A stretch of 64,000 nt of DNA, from the NCBI GenBank assembly GCA_036835375.1, contig DAITMB010000007.1:1-64000 (forward strand), given 5' to 3'. The stretch comes from JANQTF01 sp036835375 (GTDB lineage Bacteria; Bacteroidota; Bacteroidia; J057). Shown here one piece after another: positions 45,513 to 55,373 of the stretch. Under the pieces are notes generated by a model that was not told where the DNA came from, searched no databases, and saw only the letters and a program-made list of their open reading frames with translations. The first letter of the stretch is position 1. Each line of letters starts with the position of its first letter. The translations under genes and the position numbers were made by a program.

Positions 45513-46871
45513 CTACAAGCCTTCTCCGTAGCCTTTTTTCCGGCCTAGGATACGCGAAATGATGTCCACGAGGAAGATCGCTTTGGTCTGCATGATGAAT
45601 ACTGGCCAAAACTTACGGTGGACCAAGTAGCCCAAATAAGAAGCAACTCCCTGTGAAATCAACGTAGCAATGGCAGCGCCGTAGATCCCGTGCTTAGGAA
45701 TTAACCAAAAGTTGAGTCCAATGTTGACCACAGCGCCCAACAACGTACGCATCAACTCCATGCGCTGCTGATTTTCGGCCACAAGATGCTTGGAACTGGC
45801 TACGCCAAGGAAGATGAAGAGAAGCGTCCAAATGTGAATCACGAGCACGCCCCCGGCATCGGCGTATTCCTTGCCGTAGAGGAAAGGAAGTTCAAGCGCC
45901 CAAGGTCCCAGAAGTGCCACCGGAATGGTGATCGCTAGAGATGCCACCACCATGAGGTTGTAATAATTTTGGAGGCGCCGAAGGTAGAGTTCAGGATCTC
46001 GCTGCTTGGCATTCATGATCGCTGGAAACAGCGAGGCTGCTACCATTGGCCCCAAGAAGTACCATACTTCCGAAAATCGTAGCGCAGCGGCGTAGCTCCC
46101 TACAGCCTCTTCGCCGACCATCGACATCAGCATGATTTTGTCCGTGGACATATAGAGCACTACTACCAAGTCCGAAAAAATTAGTGGCCAAGAATCTTTG
46201 AGCAGCTGCCTCATGTAGGTTCTATCCACTTTCATCTTGAACAGGCTACCAAATTTCACCTGATAGACGACCATGAGTCCCGCGCCTATGAAGAGTGTGC
46301 TAGCTGTAATGGAAATGGCAAACCAGATCAAGTCTGCTTCAAAATAGATCAGCGCCAATTGCATCGCAGCCATGCCGATGATCGAAAACATCCGCACCTT
46401 GACCGTATAGTGAGCTTTGACCTTTGCCTGCGAATAGAAATCAAAGACATCCAGCGTTTGGAACACCGTCCCCAGGATGATGATAATGATCAACCAATTC
46501 ATCTGCGAATCATGTGGAAGAAACGGCGCTGCAATGAAGTATCCGCCCATTCCTATGACCGATGCCGCCACCCGCATGACCAACGAGGTGCCAATGATGC
46601 GGTCCTTGTCGCCATCGTTAGCGACGAGATTGCGCACCACAATGGAGTGCAATCCCAAAGCCATGAACATCGTGAAGAAGGTCCCGATGGATCGGGCATA
46701 ATTGAGCACCCCAAAATCTGCCTTGCCCAGATACCGAGCTACGTAGGCCGTGACCAAGAATGTCACCGCCATCTGGCCTAGCCGCCCTAGCAGCATCCAG
46801 GAGGTGTTGGAGAAGTATTTACGAAAGCCATCAGACTTGACGACTTTTTGAATGTCAGCGACTACGCTCAC
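45513..46871 (-). CDS. Polysaccharide flippase (Wzx/MATE-like)
   Basis: A 453-residue protein with about twelve to fourteen helices: SWMLLGRLGQMAVTFLVTAYVARYLG opens the first two, VLNYARSIGTFF continues, and the repeated helix pattern of the polysaccharide-exporter branch of the MOP superfamily follows. It would flip lipid-linked repeat units across the inner membrane. The GTG at 46871 (VSVVADIQKV) is preferred because the ATG upstream adds a non-matching tail. It is in the same direction as asnB upstream and the ligase downstream. Confidence 0.85.
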   Translation of the reverse strand: MSVVADIQKVVKSDGFRKYFSNTSWMLLGRLGQMAVTFLVTAYVARYLGKADFGVLNYARSIGTFFTMFMALGLHSIVVRNLVANDGDKDRIIGTSLVMRVAASVIGMGGYFIAAPFLPHDSQMNWLIIIIILGTVFQTLDVFDFYSQAKVKAHYTVKVRMFSIIGMAAMQLALIYFEADLIWFAISITASTLFIGAGLMVVYQVKFGSLFKMKVDRTYMRQLLKDSWPLIFSDLVVVLYMSTDKIMLMSMVGEEAVGSYAAALRFSEVWYFLGPMVAASLFPAIMNAKQRDPELYLRRLQNYYNLMVVASLAITIPVALLGPWALELPFLYGKEYADAGGVLVIHIWTLLFIFLGVASSKHLVAENQQRMELMRTLLGAVVNIGLNFWLIPKHGIYGAAIATLISQGVASYLGYLVHRKFWPVFIMQTKAIFLVDIISRILGRKKGYGEGL

Positions 46872-47035
46872 AAATAGGATGAGTTGGAGGAGCCAGCAGC
46901 CTGGCCCCCGATGAGTGAAATAGATCCAGAAAGAACACACCCGTTTTGACGGGAAAAAGGGATCGATATTCGATCAGGAAAAGGTCGCGCTCGGGATATT
47001 ATCTATCACGTGGATGAATGGACGAGAGGAGGGTG

Positions 47036-48889
47036 CTAGAGCACGAGCTCTCGCTGAGCCTTGGCCAAGACAGATTCTTGCCACAAAAATGGCGCGAGAG
47101 ATACCCAGGCTTCTTGTCCGTCGTTGTAGGTCGGTGCAGAACCCATGATCACACTTTCGACCTGCGCTTTGACTTTGCTCGCCTGAATCAAATTTGACTC
47201 GTGGAAACGCTGGGAGCTGATCATGTCCATGAGATATTCTTTCCATGGACCACGCATCCACTCCATGAACGGCGTGTTGAATCCAATTTTGCTGCGACGC
47301 CAGATCACCTCCTTGGGCACATACGGCTCCATCGCCTGGCGGAGAATGTGCTTGGTGTAACCATCTCTCAACTTAGAATCCCATGGCAGCGAGAAGCAAT
47401 ACTTCACAAGACGGTAGTCCATAAATGGCATCCGAATTTCTACGCTGGCCGCCATCGAATAGCGATCGTAGTTGCGCAGCAGGGTAGGCAGCACTTTGTG
47501 GTGAAATTCGTGGTAGAGGTATTGGTTGAAGTAGCCGAGCTGGCCATTGAGCACATCTTCTTTGATGAGCTTTTTATCCCTAAAAATCAAGTCGCGATAG
47601 CGCACCAAGACCTGCTTAAATGCCTGCTTTTCGATGCTCGCTGATGGCTTGGCTCCATCTACGGTAAATCCATGCGTGAACGTATCCATCAGCTCCCGAA
47701 TCTTGCCGAAGCTCAATGGGCTGTCTTTCACTGCGTCGAAAACGTATCCGCCATACCCGGCTATCAGCTCGTCCGCACCGTGGCCGTCGATACTCACCGT
47801 GACACCATTTGCCTTGATTTCTTTGTAGATCTCAATCATCGGAATGGGGCTGGTGATGTAGAGCTCTTCGAACAGCCAAAGATATTCCATCAGCTTGTCA
47901 AGCCCTTTGGCCGGATCAATTTCCTTGTACACTGCGGAGATCCCTAAGTGATTGACCACTTGCTCGGCGAAGTGGGTCTCGTCCAGGGTCATGCCCGGAA
48001 AAATTGCACAGAAAGCATTTTGCCAGTCATCCGATACCCGGTTATCATTACCCTTGTTGATGTTGGCCATCGCACAGATCACCGCGCTGGAATCTACGCC
48101 TCCACTAAGCGCCGTGCCGATGCGCACATCAGAGCGCATCCGAAGTTTGATGGAATCCAGAAACAATTCTCTGAATTTCTCTACTTGCTCTTCATAGGTC
48201 TTGGGCACTTCCTCAAGATGATCCATCGTGTTCCACCACTGCTTGGGGGTGAGATCACGATCTCCGGGACGAAAAATGGCAAAATGTCCGGGAGGAAAGC
48301 GGTGGAGGCCTTCGATGAGACACTTGTCCGTGGTCTCATAGTCAAACATGTTGTCTCGACAGAATTCGAAGTCGTTGGAGACGCGAATGTGAGGCAGAAA
48401 CTGGTAGAGCGCCTTCATTTCGGAGGCAAAAGCGAAAGTGTCGCCGTTGAAAGCGTAGTAAATGGGCTTGATGCCGAATCTGTCTCTAGACAGGAAGAGC
48501 TCCTTTCGGGCGTGATCCCAAATGGCAAAAGCCCACATACCATTGAATTTCAACTGGCAATCGGCTCCCCATTCTTGGTATGCGGCGATGATGACCTCGG
48601 TATCGGATTCGGAGTGAAACCGATGCCCCTTGGCCTCCAGCTCTTCCCGGATTTCCATGAAATTGAACACCTCACCATTGAAGGTGATGGTAAATTGCCG
48701 ATAATGCATCGGCTGCTTACCGTTCTCGGAAAGGTCGAGAATGGAGAGCCTTCTGTGTCCCAGTGTCAGCAAGCCACTCTCCTCATGCCACACCCCGAAT
48801 CCATCGGGGCCGCGATGATACATGGTGTTGAGAGCAGGAAGGAAAAAGTGGTCGTCTTGACGGGGAAAAGCGCCTAAAATTCCGCACAT
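47036..48889 (-). CDS. asnB: Glutamine-hydrolysing asparagine synthetase-like amidotransferase
   Basis: A 617-residue protein with an N-terminal class II glutaminase (MCGILGAF, nucleophile C2; NGEVFNFMEIR) and a C-terminal ATP-pyrophosphatase synthetase domain (GTALSGGVDSSAVICA, SIDGHGADELIAGYGGY). AsnB-type enzymes in polysaccharide loci often amidate uronic acids rather than make asparagine, so the glycan role is plausible, but sequence alone cannot separate them. The ATG at 48889 places the cysteine at position 2. It is divergent from the next glycosyltransferase. Confidence 0.9.
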   Translation of the reverse strand: MCGILGAFPRQDDHFFLPALNTMYHRGPDGFGVWHEESGLLTLGHRRLSILDLSENGKQPMHYRQFTITFNGEVFNFMEIREELEAKGHRFHSESDTEVIIAAYQEWGADCQLKFNGMWAFAIWDHARKELFLSRDRFGIKPIYYAFNGDTFAFASEMKALYQFLPHIRVSNDFEFCRDNMFDYETTDKCLIEGLHRFPPGHFAIFRPGDRDLTPKQWWNTMDHLEEVPKTYEEQVEKFRELFLDSIKLRMRSDVRIGTALSGGVDSSAVICAMANINKGNDNRVSDDWQNAFCAIFPGMTLDETHFAEQVVNHLGISAVYKEIDPAKGLDKLMEYLWLFEELYITSPIPMIEIYKEIKANGVTVSIDGHGADELIAGYGGYVFDAVKDSPLSFGKIRELMDTFTHGFTVDGAKPSASIEKQAFKQVLVRYRDLIFRDKKLIKEDVLNGQLGYFNQYLYHEFHHKVLPTLLRNYDRYSMAASVEIRMPFMDYRLVKYCFSLPWDSKLRDGYTKHILRQAMEPYVPKEVIWRRSKIGFNTPFMEWMRGPWKEYLMDMISSQRFHESNLIQASKVKAQVESVIMGSAPTYNDGQEAWVSLAPFLWQESVLAKAQRELVL

Positions 48890-49383
48890 GTGAGCTTCTG
48901 ATAGAGATGATCGTCGAAAAAAATGGGTTTGATGCGTAGTAGTTTTGTCCCTTTTATTGACGAAGTGATCTGGCAATTTGCTTGCCAGACAGGAAAGGAA
49001 GAACGTAATCAGGGAAGTAGTCTTACTTTGAGGTCGAAAATAGAGGCTCGTCGAAAGAGAAATCTCCAGCTGCTGATGAACCGCTAAAAAATCCACGCGA
49101 ATGGACAATTCCAATATCTTTAGATCCCACTGACTCCTTATAAATGGCTGATGATCAGCATAGAGCAGCTACTCAACCGTCAATTACGCCCAAACAGGAA
49201 ATTGTTCGGCTGCTTCATTGGTCGCTGGTAGGATTTCTGGTAACATTGCCGATGAATCTAGCGGCGTCCTCCGAGTGAGAAAGAATCTCGGAATGATTGT
49301 TGTCCGGCTCAGCATCAGTTACGATACATTTCCTACAGATCTTCCGCCTTTTTCCCCTGCGGAGTCATTCTCAACCTTTCCAG
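48890..49383. other. Gene-free divergent intergenic region
   Basis: About 490 bp between asnB and the plus-strand glycosyltransferase gene. Promoters for both directions are expected; no gene, repeat or terminator is visible. Confidence 0.5.
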
Positions 49384-50391
49384 ATGAAGCGCTACGCCCC
49401 CATTGCCGTTTTTGTTTACAATCGTCCTGATCATACCCTCCAAACCTTGGAGGCACTGAGCCAAAATCCCGAATCTCAACATACGACTCTCTACATTTTC
49501 GCCGATGGCCCGAAGCCTGGCTCGTCTCCTGAGAAGCTGGCAGATATAGAAGCACTCAGGAAGGTGATAAGAAAAAAGCAGTGGTGTGGCGAGGTGATCT
49601 TGCGAGAAAGCCAGGAAAACAAAGGCTTGGCTCGATCGATTGCTGAGGGTGTGACTGAGGTCGTAAATAAACATGGGAAAATCATTGTCCTTGAGGACGA
49701 CATCGTGACTTCTCCCGGCTTTCTGCGATACATGAACGAAGCCTTGGATCTTTACGAAACAGCGGACAAGGTCATGCACATCTCGGGATATCTTCCAGAT
49801 GTGAAACAAAAAAAACTTCCTGAGACATTTTTCCTCACATTCATGAGTTGCTGGGGCTGGGCTACCTGGGCCAGCGCTTGGCAGGCATACGATCCCAACT
49901 CTGCATCTTTGTATGAGAGGTTGCTTAGGGAGCGAAAACTGGAAGATTTTAATTTGGGCGGCGCTATCAAATTTTCCAATTACCTTAAGGGAAACCTCAC
50001 GGGCAGCCACAACTCTTGGGCCATCAATTGGTTTGCGAGCATCTACTTTTCCAAGGGGCTTTGCCTCTATCCCCGCCAGTCATTGGTCCAGAACATAGGG
50101 TTTGATGGGACAGGCTCACATTACAATCAAGCGACTTTCCGCCCGGATCCTATGACGGTGCGTGAGCTGCTGCCGGCAATTACCATCGATCAGGCACAGC
50201 CGTTGACCGAGCACTTGATCGCGAGAAAGGCTCTGACTCGCTTTTACAAATACCAAAACGAACATTCCCTCCCTCATCTTCTGAGAGCCAACTTGCGCTG
50301 GGCCAAGCAGCGCGCCCTCTTTCTCAAAGAATATCTCCAACCACCCAAAGCATTGTTGCAACATGCGAATTCTTCACGTATCCACGCTTGA
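49384..50391 (+). CDS. Glycosyltransferase family 2-like protein
   Basis: A 335-residue GT-A fold protein: PIAVFVYNRPDHTLQTLEAL at the start, TLYIFADGPKPG, the metal-binding IIVLEDDIVTSPGFLRYMN and an SCWGWATWASAW segment seen in the GNT-I/sugar-transferase branch of GT2. Substrate unknown. It overlaps the following GT4 gene by 29 bp and together they form a two-gene plus-strand operon facing away from the rest of the glycan locus. Confidence 0.88.
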   Translation: MKRYAPIAVFVYNRPDHTLQTLEALSQNPESQHTTLYIFADGPKPGSSPEKLADIEALRKVIRKKQWCGEVILRESQENKGLARSIAEGVTEVVNKHGKIIVLEDDIVTSPGFLRYMNEALDLYETADKVMHISGYLPDVKQKKLPETFFLTFMSCWGWATWASAWQAYDPNSASLYERLLRERKLEDFNLGGAIKFSNYLKGNLTGSHNSWAINWFASIYFSKGLCLYPRQSLVQNIGFDGTGSHYNQATFRPDPMTVRELLPAITIDQAQPLTEHLIARKALTRFYKYQNEHSLPHLLRANLRWAKQRALFLKEYLQPPKALLQHANSSRIHA

Positions 50392-51583
50392 TTGGGGCGG
50401 AGCAGCCAACGCGGCCATTCGTCTCCACAAGGGACTCCTCAAGCAAGGTGTGGACTCCCGCTTCTTGTCCCTGCGCAAGAATGATCCTGCGATTCCGCAA
50501 AGCTACGCTTACTACGAGAGCACTTTTTCCTCTCCCTTGCTCCGCAAAGGGATGGACTATGCTGAACGCACTTACAATCGTCTCAACAGCCTAAAGGTGA
50601 GAAATCGGCCCGAGCACTTCGAGGTGTTTACCCTCACCAATCAATTTTCCAATATTCTCCGAAATCCTCATTACCAACAAGCAGACATTGTGAATCTGCA
50701 CTGGGTGGGCCGATTCATGGATTATCCTGGCTTCTTTCGCCGAAACACTAAGCCCGTGGTGTGGACCCTCCACGACATGGAGCCATTCAATGGTGGCAAT
50801 CACTATGAAGTAGAATTTCCATTTGAAGGTTATCGGGACCTGATCGCGAAGCAGGAAGAAATGAAGATCAAGGCGCTTCGGGGCCAAAACCTCACCATCG
50901 TAGGACCTTCCCGATGGCTCATGCAGCGCTCCAAGGAGAGCGAGGTCTTTGGCTCCTTTCCTCATATGAATATCCCCTACGGCATGGACACCTCCGTGTT
51001 CACCATGATGAATCGCCAGGAAGCCAAGAAGGCATGGGGGATTCCGCTTGACAAACCTGCCTTCTTGTTTGTGGCAGAAGTCATCACCAATCGCCGCAAG
51101 GGATTCCATCTTCTCAAAGAAGCCCTCACACAGTTGAGTGATCTGAATGTGGCCATCTGTGCGGTCGGAAAAGCGGATGAGAGCCTGAAATCAATCCCAA
51201 ATTTCTTCCACCTCGGCGTGATCAAGGATGAACGGAAAATGGCATTGGCATACGCCGCCGCAGACGCTTTTGTGATTCCTTCGGTTGAAGACAATCTCCC
51301 CAATACTGTCCTGGAGAGCATTTGCACGGGAACGCCTGTCATCGGATTTCACATCGGTGGTGTGCCCGACATGGTTCGTCATGGCGAAAATGGGGTCCTT
51401 TGCGAAGAAGTCTCCGCCACAGCACTCGCTGAAGGCATTCGTCATTTCCTCGGCCAACGCCATCTTTTCGATCCACACGCAATCTCTCTCGAAGCCCATC
51501 GGCGCTACGACGAGTCCGTTCAGGCCAGTCGATATGTGGATCTCTACGAGCGGCTTCTTCAACCTGCGCGCGTGCGGGTGTAG
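50363..51583 (+). CDS. Glycosyltransferase family 4
   Basis: A 406-residue GT-B transferase with MRILHVSTLDWGGAANAAIRLHK at the start, LHDMEPFNGGNHY and, in the nucleotide-binding half, FLFVAEVITNRRKGFHLL and the EX7E region VIPSVEDNLPNTVLESICTGTPVIG. WcaC-like proteins show this pattern. It overlaps the GT2-like gene by 29 bp and ends before a bidirectional terminator. Confidence 0.9.
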   Translation: MRILHVSTLDWGGAANAAIRLHKGLLKQGVDSRFLSLRKNDPAIPQSYAYYESTFSSPLLRKGMDYAERTYNRLNSLKVRNRPEHFEVFTLTNQFSNILRNPHYQQADIVNLHWVGRFMDYPGFFRRNTKPVVWTLHDMEPFNGGNHYEVEFPFEGYRDLIAKQEEMKIKALRGQNLTIVGPSRWLMQRSKESEVFGSFPHMNIPYGMDTSVFTMMNRQEAKKAWGIPLDKPAFLFVAEVITNRRKGFHLLKEALTQLSDLNVAICAVGKADESLKSIPNFFHLGVIKDERKMALAYAAADAFVIPSVEDNLPNTVLESICTGTPVIGFHIGGVPDMVRHGENGVLCEEVSATALAEGIRHFLGQRHLFDPHAISLEAHRRYDESVQASRYVDLYERLLQPARVRV

Positions 51584-51722
51584 CAAAGTCAGGGAGCCAT
51601 TCATACTACTGGAAAAGGCAGATCACTTCTTCGTGTGCATGTGATCAGATTTCTTGGCCCATCCAGTGATAAGCCTTTGCAACATCTTGCTCAATGCCTG
51701 ACTTCCCGAAACATCACAACCC

Positions 51723-51750
51723 AAAAAAGCCGCCCAATGGGCGGCTTTTT
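51723..51750. terminator. Bidirectional intrinsic terminator
   Basis: AAAAAGCCGCCC and GGGCGGCTTTTT form a perfect 12-bp stem with a 3-base loop and T runs on both strands, between the convergent GT4 gene and the secreted lyase-like gene. Confidence 0.92.
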
Positions 51751-51771
51751 CTTGATGCAACAGGACGGTAA

Positions 51772-54735
51772 TTATTCTAGCACGATGCTCTTGCCGAGAA
51801 CATCTGTGTGGTAATCGATCATGACGTGATACAGGCCAGGTGGCAAATGGTCAGGTAAGATGACCTCCATTTCCAATTCATTCGTTTGGAGGGAGGTCAC
51901 GAGGCGACCTGTACCGTCGAGCACTTGAACCTTTTTGGTGACATCAGCGGGCAATCCCGTGGTGACTATCTGGAACTTGTTTTGCGTCACTGGATTGGGA
52001 TAGATCGTCATACTGCCAGCAGCCTGATAATCATTGAAGTATGTGACGGTGGACAAGAAAGTCTTGGTACCGTTGAAATCAGTCTGGGTGAGTCGGTAGT
52101 AAATCAGGCCGAGGTAGGGATCCTTGTCCACGGTCTGGTAGGCAGTGGCGACGCTAGCTGTGCCCATCCCATCTACCTCATCTAGCAGCTCGAAGATGGA
52201 TCCATCCGAAGAGCGCTCCACGGTGAAGAAATTGTTGTTGCTCTCCGTAGCTGTGACCCAATCGAGCGACACTCCCAGAGTAGCAGGAGAGGCTGTGAAG
52301 CTGAGCAACTCTACCGGAAACGGGGTAGTACCAGACTGCACGAAGGTCAATTTGTCATAGACAGACTCCCCGTATTGCGCATTGTCGTGGCTGGTCGCAG
52401 CTACTCCGACATAGATCGTTGCTTTCATCGGGATGTGAACGGTGTCCACGAGGTTCCATGCGTTTCCATCGTTGGAGATGAAGGACGAGAAGACATTGCC
52501 GGCACGAGTCATTTTGAGCCACACTGGATGTGAGTAAGTAGGTCCCATCCATGAGCCGGACAGCGGAGAGGTGATTCCTCCTTTGGTTCGGCGATACTGG
52601 AAGGCCCGGCGGCTTTGGTTGAGCACAAGCATAGCGTGTCGGCTGTTGGCAGAGAGATCTTCCCGCATCATCACACCCGCTTTAGCATAGTCATGGGTAT
52701 CATCCAGACTTTTGAGTTGGACGGAGACTTCCCCATCAGCGTTCATTGCCTGATAAATGTATCCAAACTCGTCTTCCGTGTTCCAAATGTCATCTCCAGA
52801 GGCAGTCATGAGATATTCCCCAGTCGTTTGATTCATACAAGCCTGGCCGGGGAGGCCCACGTTTCCAATGTCGCTGTAAGACCATCCGATGCCGAGCACG
52901 CAGGTAGGTGCTGGTGGAGGTGTAGGCGTTGGGGGCGGTGGTGGTGGGGCAATTCCACCAGAAACGGTTACCTCTTCAAACACCGAAGAACCCAGCTTAT
53001 TATTGTCATGGCTTGTAGCCGCAATCCCCATGTAGATTGTGGAGATCATGTTGATGTGCGCAGTGTCCACCAAGCTCCAAGCCAGCCCATCTTCAGAAAT
53101 AAAGGAGGTGAAGATATTTCCCTTGCGAGTCAGCTTGAGCCAGACCGGAAAGGAGTAATTCGGTCCAATCCACGAGCCGGATGCAGGCTCTGTTTCTGCA
53201 GCTGATGTGCGGCGGTATTGAAAAGCCCGCTTGGTCTGATTCATCACCAGCATCGCATGGCTGCTACCAGCCGTCAAGTCTTCCCGCATCATCACACCCG
53301 CTTTCGTAAATGCATGGATGTTTTGAAGGGCGGACAACTTCAAGGAGATCTCGCCGTCGCCGGTCAGTGGTTGGTAGATGTAGCCAAAGCCGTCTGCTTT
53401 GTTCCAAATGTCCTCCCCTGAGGCATTCATCGTGTAGGTGCTGGTAGCCGGATCATAACATACTGTTCCTGGCACACCAACTGCCCCTATGTCGCTGTGG
53501 AGCCAGCCCGATGGCACGGGATCACAACCTACTGTGCCGCCACCACCACTGGTGCCACCTCCTACGGTCGGACCATTCGTACCGAGACCACCGGTGCCTG
53601 AACCGCCTGAGATGGGCGGGTTTGTCACGGAGATGTTGAAGGTTTTGGTGCTCTTCAGCCCATCGTTGTCAGTGACAGTGAGTTTTGCCTGAAAAATTCC
53701 AGCAGCAGTATATGTGTGTGAAGTCTGAGCTCCTGTTGCGGCTCCGCCATCACCAAAGTCCCAGTTGTAAGAAACAATGCTGCCGTCAGGATCAAAGGAA
53801 TCGCTCCCATTGAAAGAAACTTGGTATGGCGCCTGGCCTGATGTGCCAGAAACTTTTGCGGCAGCGACGGGAGATTGCTGTGCGCTGCTTCCATTCATGA
53901 GGTTCGCAGGCGGTGTCAGCGACATGACCCAATCATCCATGTACACATAAGAGTCGGTACCGGGAGCCCAGCCTGGACCATTGCCACCAAAGAAATAGAT
54001 CATTTGATTGATGTGCCAGCCCCAAGTGGCACCTTTGGATCGGAACAAATAGTCGTCGCGATACATGGCAGTCTGCCCGTCCAGCCACACTTGAATTTTG
54101 CCATTCGGCACGTTCATATCATTCATTTCGAGGCGAATGACCACGCTGTACCACTTGTCACGAACGATGTTTATGCGCTGACCTGAACCGTTAACGAGGT
54201 CGTCATGCTGCCCCCACTTGTCGTCTTTGTTTTCGCTGTAAGTATATGTGTGGAGATAGGCATCGTTTCCATTTTTCCGCCACATTAGCGACACACTGGC
54301 ACCTTTTGAGCCATCTGTGGGCACTCCGGGGCTTGGGTCACTTCCGCCAATGAAGCCATTGAGCTTGCCACCACTTTTGAAATCAAAGTTGCTATCAAAC
54401 TTAAATCGAAAGCCCCAATAAATGTCATCGTATTTGACCTTTTCTTCCCTGAGCATCCTGCAGCCTTTCCAGTAACAACATTCGCTGGCGCGATTGAGAA
54501 GCGAGAGATATTTGTTGCCATTCCCCCCATCTTCGATTCGCCACTGCTTGTTGTCGAAGCCTAGTCGGGGATCCCAACCTTTGGCTTTAAGGGGCGCTTT
54601 GTCGAGAAAACCAACGTCGTAACTGTTAAAATTGTCTTCCCAGATCACCTGGGCAGAAGCGGGTAAGAAGGATGTGAAAAAGAACAGCAAGAGCAGGGGT
54701 CCCAAGAACCGAGAAACTGCGTGAATACAAGACAT
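51772..54735 (-). CDS. T9SS-secreted multidomain protein with polysaccharide-lyase-like domain
   Basis: A 987-residue exported protein. In order: signal peptide (ends ASAQ); a lyase-like beta-jelly-roll at about 30-275 with GGKLNGFIGG, resembling PL14/glucuronan-lyase families with GGKLPG; a PKD domain (about 285-372, YNWDFGDGG, HTYTAAG); a glycine-rich linker; a jelly-roll module of about 185 residues (KAGVMMREDL, DUF1349-like); a proline-rich linker; a second copy of this module; an FN3-like segment; and a C-terminal sorting domain (IYPNPVTQNKF, GLYHVMI, GKSIVLE). The sorting domain marks T9SS secretion to the surface. It is on the minus strand after a bidirectional terminator. Catalysis is not established. 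Confidence 0.85.
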   Translation of the reverse strand: MSCIHAVSRFLGPLLLLFFFTSFLPASAQVIWEDNFNSYDVGFLDKAPLKAKGWDPRLGFDNKQWRIEDGGNGNKYLSLLNRASECCYWKGCRMLREEKVKYDDIYWGFRFKFDSNFDFKSGGKLNGFIGGSDPSPGVPTDGSKGASVSLMWRKNGNDAYLHTYTYSENKDDKWGQHDDLVNGSGQRINIVRDKWYSVVIRLEMNDMNVPNGKIQVWLDGQTAMYRDDYLFRSKGATWGWHINQMIYFFGGNGPGWAPGTDSYVYMDDWVMSLTPPANLMNGSSAQQSPVAAAKVSGTSGQAPYQVSFNGSDSFDPDGSIVSYNWDFGDGGAATGAQTSHTYTAAGIFQAKLTVTDNDGLKSTKTFNISVTNPPISGGSGTGGLGTNGPTVGGGTSGGGGTVGCDPVPSGWLHSDIGAVGVPGTVCYDPATSTYTMNASGEDIWNKADGFGYIYQPLTGDGEISLKLSALQNIHAFTKAGVMMREDLTAGSSHAMLVMNQTKRAFQYRRTSAAETEPASGSWIGPNYSFPVWLKLTRKGNIFTSFISEDGLAWSLVDTAHINMISTIYMGIAATSHDNNKLGSSVFEEVTVSGGIAPPPPPPTPTPPPAPTCVLGIGWSYSDIGNVGLPGQACMNQTTGEYLMTASGDDIWNTEDEFGYIYQAMNADGEVSVQLKSLDDTHDYAKAGVMMREDLSANSRHAMLVLNQSRRAFQYRRTKGGITSPLSGSWMGPTYSHPVWLKMTRAGNVFSSFISNDGNAWNLVDTVHIPMKATIYVGVAATSHDNAQYGESVYDKLTFVQSGTTPFPVELLSFTASPATLGVSLDWVTATESNNNFFTVERSSDGSIFELLDEVDGMGTASVATAYQTVDKDPYLGLIYYRLTQTDFNGTKTFLSTVTYFNDYQAAGSMTIYPNPVTQNKFQIVTTGLPADVTKKVQVLDGTGRLVTSLQTNELEMEVILPDHLPPGLYHVMIDYHTDVLGKSIVLE

Positions 54736-55373
54736 ACTAGTAAATGATTAACCGATACCTACACCATTAAAATCGAGATGAGACACTTAAATGAGCTTCC
54801 GGATCAATGTCAGAAGACATTCCTCAAGATCCGGCATTCAAGATCCTCATGAATGAAGTGCCAGTTTGACTGGCTGAGACGCACAAAGTAGAACCTCATC
54901 GGATCAGCGGCGGAAAACTATAAAAGAAATTCTAAACATCGAACAAACCAATGAATAAATATTCCTTTTTTTTAATCTACCAAGTGCTGACCATATCTGA
55001 AGCTCTTGCGCTCAAAGAACGGCAAATCCTTTTGGGATCCGTAGCACTCACACAAATTCTTTTCCTCAAATTTGCCATATGTTAGTTATCCCTCGAAGTA
55101 GAGTGATCATTTGCGAAGGATCGGGATGCACCGCGCTGCATCTGGCTGCCACGATGGGTGGTAACTTGGTGATTTACTTGCGAGAGGGGCGATTGAGTTT
55201 TGCTCAAGATTTCTGATAGAATAAAATACCATCCAGTAACTCTGGATCGAAAAAGGCGAGATCGGGCTGAAAGTTATTCGGTCGATTATTCAATAAATAC
55301 TAGACAAATTTGACCCACATTCTCAAAATGAGAATTTACCTTTCCAAAAAAAGAATTCCCCTGTACTCCTTCC
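54736..55373. other. Gene-free stretch between two secreted carbohydrate-related genes
   Basis: About 640 bp, the longest gap without a gene. A 45-codon open frame with plausible codons lies at 55079-55216 on the plus strand, but it has no recognisable content and I do not call it. No repeat or T-tailed terminator is seen. Confidence 0.5.

Noticed and set aside
47948..48877. 309-codon plus-strand reading frame over asnB
   Set aside because: Antisense to asnB with no recognisable motif.
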